This document shows positions 1 through 4,426 of a stretch of DNA of 11,263 nucleotides, one piece after another. Origin of the DNA: Prevotellaceae bacterium (lineage in GTDB: Bacteria > Bacteroidota > Bacteroidia > Bacteroidales > UBA932); contig JAIROQ010000023.1 of NCBI GenBank assembly GCA_031257455.1, positions 1 to 11,263 of the forward strand, given 5' to 3'. A program made the position numbers and the translations under genes. The notes beneath the pieces were generated by a model. The model saw nothing but the letters and a program-made list of their open reading frames with translations. It searched no databases and had not been told where the DNA came from. The stretch's first letter is position 1. Each line of letters begins with the position of its first letter.

Positions 1-102
1 TTCGATTACCCATGTACGGGAAGAGGCGGAAAAGGGCGGGATGGTTTGGGCATAGCTGCCGGCGCTCCCGCAAAGCATGATAAAAAATAAAATCTTTTTC
101 AT
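1..102 (-). CDS. Secreted protein, N-terminal fragment (runs off left edge)
   Basis: The leftward frame starting at ATG 102-100 stays open for 34 codons to the window edge. It begins with a typical signal peptide: lysines at 2-3, a hydrophobic core (ILFFIMLCG) and a likely signal peptidase I cut after SYA, before QT at residues 19-20. The mature part begins QTIPPFSASSRTWVIE, so the product is probably exported to the periplasm or cell surface. The ORF is too short within the window to identify a family. A short Ser/Pro-rich linker followed by TWVI faintly recalls Bacteroidetes proteins with a Fibrobacter succinogenes major paralogous (FISUMP) domain, but this is only a guess. No TAnnTTTG promoter box is visible just upstream; that spacer is filled with repeats. 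Confidence is good that this is a real gene start and low for its function. Confidence 0.6.
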   Translation of the reverse strand, partial: MKKILFFIMLCGSAGSYAQTIPPFSASSRTWVIE

Positions 103-128
103 AAAGTTGATTTAAGTAATTTCTGATT

Positions 129-183
129 GCTGGCGCGCCAGCAGTCACAATTGACTATTTAATTATTGACTATTGACTATTTT
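129..183. repeat. Perfect 14-bp palindrome plus TTGACTATT short repeats
   Basis: GCTGGCGCGCCAGC (129-142) is its own reverse complement. It is followed at 151-183 by near-tandem copies of TTGACTATT. Variants of the palindrome recur at 185-198 and 3772-3785, with partial forms near 1061-1072 and 2705-2714. All of these lie between genes, which marks it as a dispersed intergenic module. Confidence 0.6.
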
Positions 184-184
184 T

Positions 185-258
185 GCTGACGCGCCAGCAA
201 ACTCATACCTCATACCTCATACCTCATACTTCATACTTCATACTTCATACTTCATACC
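185..258. repeat. Palindrome-like module followed by eight TCATACY heptamers
   Basis: GCTGACGCGCCAGC (185-198) is followed after AAAC by eight exact-period heptamers, TCATACC or TCATACT, at 203-258. The same order (palindrome, then TCATACY array) occurs with four heptamers at 3772-3816 and, with a shortened palindrome, at 1061-1103. Heptamer number therefore differs between otherwise similar copies, as expected for slipped-strand length change. Confidence 0.75.
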
Positions 259-272
259 TCTTAACTCCCCCC

Positions 273-427
273 GTCATTCCGAGCAGAGCGGAGCGAAGTC
301 GAGGAATCTCCTGCGATGCCCCGCAGTCCTTCCCAAACGCCTTGCATTGGGGAGGAGATTTCTCCACTCCGCGCAGCCTGTCCCGAGCGAAGTCGAGGGA
401 TTCCTCGTGCGCTCCGGTCGAAATGAC
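273..427. repeat. Hyphenated inverted-repeat element, MITE-like or REP-like
   Basis: The element begins GTCATTCCGA (273-282) and ends TCGAAATGAC (418-427); these ends are inverted repeats matching at 9 of 10 bases. A nested pair, GGAATCTCC (303-311) and GGAGATTTC (353-361), matches at 8 of 9. The motif GAGCGAAGTCGAGG also occurs twice in direct orientation (about 291-304 and 386-399). A truncated copy of the left half lies at about 1119-1165. No transposase is present. Similar sequences are common between genes in Bacteroidetes and often produce spurious ORFs; I recall this as general experience, not a search result. Confidence 0.5.
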
Positions 428-494
428 GGCGTTGTTGTGTCATAAGTCGTAAGTTGTAAGTCGAGGCAAGCGCATTGTCGTAAGCATTTCCAAT

Positions 495-618
495 AAAGTT
501 AAAAACCGTCCCCGAGGGCTCGGCGGCGCTTGCGGCAAAGTTAAAAACCGTCCCCGAGGGCTCGGCGGCATTTGCGGCAAAGTTAAAAACCATCCCCGAG
601 GGCTCGGCGGCAGTTGCC
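495..618 (-). repeat. Three 42-bp tandem repeats with terminator-like hairpins on the minus strand
   Basis: Units start at 495, 537 and 579 with an exact 42-bp period, and the last is incomplete. Each unit begins AAAGTTAAAAACC and contains a CCCCGAGGGCTCGGCGG core. Read on the minus strand, each gives CCG-AG-CCC-TCG-GGG-A-CGG followed at once by TTTTT, which is the shape of an intrinsic terminator with a short, interrupted stem. Because 42 is divisible by three, the repeat creates long ORFs on both strands (a 14-residue AEPSGTVFNFAA-like period on the minus strand). I read these ORFs as by-products: they run into neighbouring repeat modules and show no domain. Confidence 0.7.
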
Positions 619-694
619 CAGACACGGGTAACCGTCCCGAAGGCCAAAAATGCCATTACCCTGCCGCGGAATAAAATTCTTTCACCCGCAGTGT

Positions 695-723
695 ATTGTT
701 TTAGGATTTTTTTATTATATTTG
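695..723 (+). promoter_or_regulatory. Possible rightward promoter (ATTG-N17-TATATTTG)
   Basis: TATATTTG (716-723) fits the Bacteroidetes -7 consensus TAnnTTTG. The upstream box is only ATTG (695-698) and the spacing of 17 is shorter than the usual 19. A transcript would start near 730 and cross the non-repetitive block at 724-957. It faces the stronger leftward promoter at 958-987, so the two could be alternatives or one may be chance. Confidence 0.3.
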
Positions 724-779
724 TGCTTTTTCAGTCGCCGTCCGGCGATTGACCATTCAAGAGGGTTGGGGGGGGACTG

Positions 780-951
780 CTGGAGATGTGTGTGTGTACA
801 ACCATGCGGGTTTCAGAAGGCCTTAACACAGGGGTTGCCAAACAGTTACAGGGGTCGTTCACCAATGCCGCACGGGACAAGGGCTGCAGAAAGAATATAG
901 GTTGTTGATTATTCATTTTTCACTGTTCATTGTTCATTGTTCACTGATTAC
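780..951 (-). ncRNA. Candidate structured small RNA, family unknown
   Basis: This block follows a near-consensus leftward promoter. It differs from its surroundings in being non-repetitive, and it has no convincing protein gene. On the minus strand CCGTGCGG pairs with CCGCATGG (about 874-867 and 809-802), an eight-pair stem with one G-T pair that closes a loop of roughly 57 nt. Bases near 905-900 (ACAACC) and 803-798 (GGTTGT) offer an alternative or extending pairing. Further along, TCGCC-GGAC-GGCGA (748-735) could form a 3' hairpin, but no U-run follows it directly; terminator-like repeats come only at 618-495. The first seven tens of bases after the start include simple repeats (TGTTCAT at 924-944 on the plus strand). 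Promoter-defined RNAs such as 6S RNA or the Bacteroidales-1 motif are the families to test. I do not recognise a match. Confidence 0.25.
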
Positions 952-957
952 CGGTTG

Positions 958-987
958 CAAAGGTAGTAAATAGTTTCAAAATGCAAA
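958..987 (-). promoter_or_regulatory. Leftward Bacteroidetes promoter (TTTG-N18-TACCTTTG)
   Basis: Read on the minus strand, TTTG (987-984) is followed after 18 bases by TACCTTTG (965-958). Both match the Bacteroidetes housekeeping sigma consensus, TTTG-N19-TAnnTTTG, with one base less spacing. The expected start is near 951. No good ORF begins close by and the nearest leftward gene starts 850 bases away at 102, so a non-coding product is plausible. Confidence 0.55.
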
Positions 988-1002
988 ATAAATGTTTACT
1001 TT

Positions 1003-1051
1003 AGTCGTAAGTTGTAAGTTGTAAGTTGTAAGTCGTAAGTCGTAAGTCGCG
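1003..1051. repeat. Heptamer array AGTYGTA, seven units
   Basis: Seven consecutive heptamers, AGTCGTA or AGTTGTA with a degenerate last unit, fill 1003-1051. A short version (three units) lies at 445-465. Both arrays are followed by GGCAAGCGCA and then a GTGGCG/TTGTCG-like tail, so the heptamer array and its right flank form a duplicated module. Confidence 0.75.
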
Positions 1052-1060
1052 GCAAGCGCA

Positions 1061-1165
1061 GTGGCGCCAGCAAACTCATACCTCATACCTCATACTTCAT
1101 ACCTCTTAACTCCCCCCGTCATTCCGAGCGGAGCGTAGCGAAGTCGAGGAATCTCCCGCGATGCC
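1061..1165. repeat. Second, partial copy of the 193-326 repeat block
   Basis: From GCCAGCAAACTCATACC onward this segment repeats the order seen at 193-326: four TCATACY heptamers (1076-1103), CTCTTAACTCCCCCC, then GTCATTCCGAG with the GAAGTCGAGGAATCTCC and GATGCCCCGC segments. It lacks four heptamers and the whole right half of the inverted-repeat element. The two copies are in direct orientation about 870 bp apart and so could recombine. Confidence 0.7.
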
Positions 1166-1197
1166 CCGCTGCCCTGTATCGCTCTCCTAAATGAAAT

Positions 1198-1228
1198 GGT
1201 TATAATTAACCTCTTTTTCGTATCTTTG
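1198..1228 (+). promoter_or_regulatory. lptF promoter with an overlapping interrupted palindrome
   Basis: TATCTTTG (1221-1228) is an exact TAnnTTTG box, 23 bases before the lptF ATG at 1252. The expected -33 position (1198-1201) reads GGTT rather than TTTG. That position begins GGTTA-TAAT-TAACC (1198-1211), a five-base inverted repeat which could be an operator or could be chance. Transcription would start near 1235, giving a leader of under 20 bases. Confidence 0.55.
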
Positions 1229-1251
1229 CAACTCAAACAGGATATAGAAAC

Positions 1252-2691
1252 ATGAGAATACTTGACCGCTTTACATTAAAATCATACTTAGGCCCGATGG
1301 TACTGACGTTTCTCATCGTGCTTTTCATACTCATGCTGCAATTCCTGTGGCTCTATATTGACGATTTAATTGGTAAAGGATTGTCCGTTCCGGTGATTGC
1401 AGAATTTATTTTTTGGGGAACGGCATCGTTCATTCCTTTGGCATTGCCGCTTTCCACGCTGCTGGCATCAATTATGACTATGGGGAATTTGGGCGAAAAC
1501 AATGAATTGCTTGCCATGAAAGCTACCGGCATTTCGCTGCAACGCATCATGCGGCCGCTCATAGTACTGGCGGTAAGTATCAGCATCGGCGCATTTTTTG
1601 TGTCGAATGATTTAATACCCTATACCAATTTGCAAATTAAAACCCTCCTGTTCGACATTAAACATAAACGGGAAGAAATAAAAATTCCTGCCGGCGTATT
1701 TTACAACGGTATCGAGGATTTGAGCCTGTATGTGGACAGGCAGGACGAGGTCAGCGGTTTAATGTATAATATCATGCTCTATGACCACCGGGCGAAAAAA
1801 GGGAATACTTCCGTTACGCTCGCCGATTCCGGCTACATCCGCCTGACGGAAAACAAGCAGCATATTATTTTTTCATTTTATCACGGCTATGCTTACGAAG
1901 AAAGCGAATCGAACAATACAGCAAGAGATACGATGTATCCCTTCCAACGGCGTTATTTCGACCGGCAGGAAGTGCTGGTGCCGCTGGAAGGATACGACTT
2001 TCAACGAAGCGATGGTACGCGCTTCAGCGATGATGCGCAAATACAAAATATCCGCCGGCTGTCGTTTATGAAGGATTCGTTGCAGAACCTTTTAACGGCC
2101 GGTCGCGGACGGTTTATACAAACTTTTGTATCGCCCGGTTATCTGCCGAATTATAATCTATGGGATTCTACCCTGCGCATGAAACAAATCTACACCGCCG
2201 ATTTCGATTCGCTGTACCGGACGTTCCCTGTGGAAAAGCAGCGGGACGCCGCCAGACAAGCGTTCAATACGATTGACAGGAATGCGCTGTACATCGCCAA
2301 TTATATGGCGGAACAGGAGAAGGACGATTATCCCCGCCGGAGCGTGTCTATTGAATGGCATCGTAAATTTACGCTCTCATTCGCCTGTTTGATATTTTTC
2401 TTCATCGGCGCACCGTTAGGCGCGATTATCCGCAAAGGGGGACTGGGAATGCCGGCGGTTGTGTCTATTTTCTTTTTTATCATTTATTGGGTGATTGATA
2501 TCAGCGGGAAAAAATTATCGCGCGATGGCGCATGGGACCCGCTGTTCGGCACATGGGTGTCGAGCATGGTATTGCTGCCTATCGGCATTTTCCTGACCTA
2601 TAAAGCTACTTCCGATTCGTCTTTATTTAATGTGGAAAAATACAGGGAAATCTTTTGGCGCTTATGCGCTAAATTAAGAATTAAGAATTAG
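1252..2691 (+). CDS. lptF: LPS export permease, LptF/LptG (YjgP/YjgQ) family
   Basis: This is an inner-membrane permease of the Lpt machine, which with the LptB ATPase extracts lipopolysaccharide from the inner membrane and passes it toward the LptC/LptA bridge. The 479-residue protein has the family layout: an N-terminal membrane block (helices near residues 12-36, 52-77 and 101-118), a large periplasmic region (about 120-365), and three C-terminal helices (about 370-392, 398-418, 430-450). The conserved GENNELLAMKATGISL segment at 81-96 follows helix two, at the position where this family contacts LptB. E. coli LptF has about 366 residues; the extra length lies in the periplasmic part, as is usual in Bacteroidetes homologues. 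The sequence alone does not separate LptF from LptG, so the symbol is tentative. The last five residues (LRIKN) and the stop lie inside an ATTAAGA heptamer array. fmt follows 74 bases later and may share the transcript. Confidence 0.92.
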   Translation: MRILDRFTLKSYLGPMVLTFLIVLFILMLQFLWLYIDDLIGKGLSVPVIAEFIFWGTASFIPLALPLSTLLASIMTMGNLGENNELLAMKATGISLQRIMRPLIVLAVSISIGAFFVSNDLIPYTNLQIKTLLFDIKHKREEIKIPAGVFYNGIEDLSLYVDRQDEVSGLMYNIMLYDHRAKKGNTSVTLADSGYIRLTENKQHIIFSFYHGYAYEESESNNTARDTMYPFQRRYFDRQEVLVPLEGYDFQRSDGTRFSDDAQIQNIRRLSFMKDSLQNLLTAGRGRFIQTFVSPGYLPNYNLWDSTLRMKQIYTADFDSLYRTFPVEKQRDAARQAFNTIDRNALYIANYMAEQEKDDYPRRSVSIEWHRKFTLSFACLIFFFIGAPLGAIIRKGGLGMPAVVSIFFFIIYWVIDISGKKLSRDGAWDPLFGTWVSSMVLLPIGIFLTYKATSDSSLFNVEKYREIFWRLCAKLRIKN

Positions 2692-2764
2692 AAATTAGGA
2701 ATTAGCTGACGCCACTGTGCGATTGTCGCACATCAACAACTCAACAATTCAACAACTCAACAAA
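2673..2764. repeat. lptF-fmt junction: heptamers, stem-loop and octamers
   Basis: Heptamers ATTAAGA, ATTAAGA, ATTAGAA and ATTAGGA run from 2673 to 2700, overlapping the end of lptF. A truncated GCTGACGCCA module follows (2705-2714). Then come a perfect six-pair stem-loop, GTGCGA-TTG-TCGCAC (2717-2731), and four octamers of the TCAACAAC type (2733-2764) that end one base before the fmt start. The hairpin lacks a U-run, so it is more likely a processing or folding element than a terminator. Confidence 0.7.
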
Positions 2765-2765
2765 T

Positions 2766-3719
2766 ATGAAAATCGTTTATATGGGTACGCCCGGATTTGC
2801 CGTAGCGCCGTTGAAAGCATTGATTGACGGCGGCTACACGATAGCGGGGGTAGTAACCGTTCCCGACAAACCGGCCGGTCGCGGACGGCAGGTACAAATG
2901 CCGGCCGTGAAAACATTCGCCCTGTCGAACGGCTTGCCGCTTGCTCAGCCGGAACGGTTACGAGATGAAAATTTTTTGCAGCAGCTCCGCTTGTGGAATG
3001 CCGATATATTTGTGGTAGTCGCGTTCCGCATGTTGCCGGAAGAAGTGTTTACGATGCCGCCGCACGGGACTTTTAATTTGCATGCTTCGCTGTTGCCGCA
3101 GTATCGCGGCGCAGCGCCTATCAACCGCGCCCTGATGAACGGCGAAAAAGAAACCGGCGTAACCACATTTTTCATTGATAAGAAAATGGACACCGGACAA
3201 ATTATCTTCAGTGAAGCCACTGCCATCACCGCCAACGAAAATGCCGGGCAACTCCACGACCGCCTGATGCACATGGGCGCGGCGCTGGTGGTGAAAACGG
3301 TGGACGCCATTGCCGGCGGCGGTGTGCGCCCTGTGCCGCAATCCCCCGTGCCGGCCGCCCTGCTGAAGGATGCGCCAAAAATTACCAAAGAAACACGCAC
3401 GATTGACTGGCAACAATCGCCGGAAGCCATCCGCAATCAGGTGCGCGGTTTAAGCCCGCATCCTGCCGCACTGTCGGAACTGCGGCATCGCGCCGGCGCA
3501 CCGGTGGTCTTAGTGAAAATAATAGCTGCCGAAGCAGAGACCACATTGCATTCCTTCACGCCCGGCACACTCTGTGTCGAAAGAAAAAACACTTTGAAAG
3601 TCGCTTGCCGCAATGGATTTATCATCATCACCGAGTTGCAGCCCGCCGGCAAGCAAGCCATGACCGCCGCACAGTTCCTTGCCGGCTTCCGCCACCCCGA
3701 AGAATACGGTTTCCTTTGA
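2766..3719 (+). CDS. fmt: Methionyl-tRNA formyltransferase
   Basis: This cytoplasmic enzyme transfers a formyl group from 10-formyltetrahydrofolate to the methionine on initiator tRNA, which is needed for efficient translation initiation in bacteria. The 317-residue length is normal for the family. The N-terminal formyltransferase domain (about 1-190) begins MKIVYMGTPGFAV and carries the signature NLHASLLPQYRGAAPI, with catalytic N104 and H106, plus D142 in the MDTGQI segment, equivalent to Asn, His and Asp of the E. coli enzyme. The C-terminal OB-fold tRNA-binding domain (about 205-305) includes IDWQQSPEAIRNQVRGLSP. No promoter box is visible in the repeat-filled 74-bp spacer, so cotranscription with lptF is likely. 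The ATG at 2766 begins the conserved N-terminus directly. No missing residues or frameshifts were seen. Confidence 0.97.
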   Translation: MKIVYMGTPGFAVAPLKALIDGGYTIAGVVTVPDKPAGRGRQVQMPAVKTFALSNGLPLAQPERLRDENFLQQLRLWNADIFVVVAFRMLPEEVFTMPPHGTFNLHASLLPQYRGAAPINRALMNGEKETGVTTFFIDKKMDTGQIIFSEATAITANENAGQLHDRLMHMGAALVVKTVDAIAGGGVRPVPQSPVPAALLKDAPKITKETRTIDWQQSPEAIRNQVRGLSPHPAALSELRHRAGAPVVLVKIIAAEAETTLHSFTPGTLCVERKNTLKVACRNGFIIITELQPAGKQAMTAAQFLAGFRHPEEYGFL

Positions 3720-3730
3720 GTAAAATTTGC

Positions 3731-3816
3731 TAATGTGACTAATGTGCTAATGTGCTAATGTGACTAATTGGGCTGACGCGCCAGCAATTCATACCTCATA
3801 CTTCATACCTCATACT
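3731..3816. repeat. TAATGTG repeats, then palindrome plus four TCATACY heptamers
   Basis: TAATGTGAC, TAATGTGC, TAATGTGC and TAATGTGAC run from 3731 to 3764, 8-9 bp per unit. Then GCTGACGCGCCAGC (3772-3785) and four heptamers TCATACC/TCATACT (3789-3816) repeat the composite module found at 185-258. The array ends 11 bases before the -33 box of the promoter at 3828. Confidence 0.75.
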
Positions 3817-3827
3817 TCAAAAAAGAT

Positions 3828-3858
3828 TTTGCCAAAACAAAAAAAACCTTTACCTTTG
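3828..3858 (+). promoter_or_regulatory. Rightward Bacteroidetes promoter (TTTG-N19-TACCTTTG)
   Basis: TTTG (3828-3831) and TACCTTTG (3851-3858) match both boxes of the Bacteroidetes consensus at the exact consensus spacing of 19. It is the best promoter in the window. The expected start is near 3865, about 560 bases ahead of the transglutaminase-like gene at 4427, so the transcript should include the hairpin repeats at 4072-4362 as a long leader or as a separate RNA. A 12-codon frame (ATG 3870 to TGA 3908) follows at once and shows no protein hallmark. Confidence 0.65.
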
Positions 3859-3958
3859 CACCGGACTGAATGAAATCATTTTTAACTGAATTGTGCAAAA
3901 CTTCTTGAAAGCATATAGCCAAAACCCTCGCGCCGTAACGGATTTTGTCGTATCTTTT

Positions 3959-3973
3959 TGCTGCGAAGCAGCA
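3959..3973 (+). other. Perfect stem-loop TGCTGC-GAA-GCAGCA
   Basis: Six perfect base pairs close a three-base GAA loop in the leader of the transcript expected from the 3828-3858 promoter. No U-run follows. Aside from this, 3859-4071 shows no gene that I can support. Confidence 0.4.
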
Positions 3974-4071
3974 CAGCATAGCACAGTTTATAATCCCCCT
4001 TTACTAAAAATCAAAAGACAGCCCGCCGCAGGCGCGAAATTTTTTTTTCGCGGCAGCGGCGATGTTGCCGG

Positions 4072-4362
4072 ACGGTTGCGGAAGTTCCCGCAACTGCCAA
4101 AATGGCTCGAAAAACGGTTTTGTGTGTCTCGGCAACGCCCAAATATTTTGCAGGACGGTTTTGTGTGTCTCGGCAACGCCCAAATATTTTGCAGGACGGT
4201 TTTGTGTGTCTCGGCAACCGCCAAAACAGTCCGCAGGATGGTTTTGTGTGTCTCGGCAACCGCCAAAACAGTCCGCAGGACGGTTTTGTGTGTCTCGGCA
4301 ACCGCCAAAACAGTCCGCAGGACGGTTGTTAATGTCAAGGCAACCGATAATACAGTTCGCAG
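4072..4362 (+). repeat. Seven tandem 41/42-bp units, each able to form a hairpin
   Basis: Unit starts (ACGG or ATGG) are at 4072, 4114, 4155, 4196, 4238, 4280 and 4322, giving periods of 42, 41, 41, 42, 42 and 42. The central units share ACGGTTTTGTGTGTCTCGGCAAC. The first and last are divergent but still fold: GTTGCGG-6 nt-CCGCAAC (4075-4094) and CGGTTG-12 nt-CAACCG (4323-4346). The units starting at 4196, 4238 and 4280 form GGAC-GTTTTG...CGG-CAA-CCG...CAAAAC-GTCC with single-base interruptions. The units at 4114 and 4155 pair more weakly (TTTG/CAAA and GGC-AAC-GCC). The mixed 41/42 period breaks the reading frame, so the long ORFs here on both strands are unlikely to be genes. Spacers are not unique, so this is not CRISPR. 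Confidence 0.8.
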
Positions 4363-4367
4363 AAGGA

Positions 4368-4385
4368 CTGCCCCTGTCCGGGCAG
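4368..4385 (+). other. Stem-loop CTGCCC-6 nt-GGGCAG at the end of the repeat array
   Basis: A six-pair GC-rich hairpin lies just after the repeat array and 41 bases before the next ATG. The following bases are ATATAATTAAC rather than a U-run, so I do not call it an intrinsic terminator. It could separate the repeat RNA from the downstream mRNA or act as a leader structure. Confidence 0.35.
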
Positions 4386-4426
4386 GCATATAATTAACAT
4401 CATTTATTCATTAAAACCATTACAGT

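Noticed and set aside
261..656. Minus-strand ORF of 131 codons with 14-residue AEPSGTVFNFA repeats
   Set aside because: It is built entirely from dispersed modules (42-bp repeats, AGTYGTA heptamers, inverted-repeat element) and shows no gene-like composition or start context.
735..748. Hairpin TCGCC-GTCC-GGCGA as an intrinsic terminator
   Set aside because: Neither strand has a T-run directly after the stem. On the minus strand the stem is followed by ACTGAAAAAG.
691..916. Short ORFs on both strands across the non-repetitive block (691-900 plus, 731-916 minus)
   Set aside because: No recognisable domain, odd composition (Cys/Arg-rich or Ser/Pro-rich), and a better explanation as a non-coding or structured region. 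Conservation with coding-type substitutions would reopen this.
780..951. tmRNA, SRP RNA or RNase P RNA in the non-repetitive block
   Set aside because: I looked for the tmRNA start GGGGCTGA and CCA end, and for the SRP GGAAGGAAGCAGCC-like core, and found none. The block is too short for RNase P RNA.
2717..2731. GTGCGA-TTG-TCGCAC hairpin as a terminator between lptF and fmt
   Set aside because: No T-run follows, and fmt lacks its own promoter box, so termination here would leave fmt unexpressed.
3870..3908. Twelve-codon ORF just after the 3828-3858 promoter, as a leader peptide
   Set aside because: An ORF of this length is expected by chance. There are no runs of one amino acid and no attenuator-style paired hairpins with a U-run.
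4072..4362. CRISPR-like array (a repeated 23-bp core with 18-19 bp between copies)
   Set aside because: The intervening sequences are near-identical among units and fall into only two types, so they are not unique spacers. No cas genes are present.
3893..4397. Long plus- and minus-strand ORFs across the repeat array, including a GTG-start frame of 166 codons
   Set aside because: The period alternates between 41 and 42 bp, which would scramble any protein repeat. The frames exist because the repeats lack stops. No domain or signal is visible.
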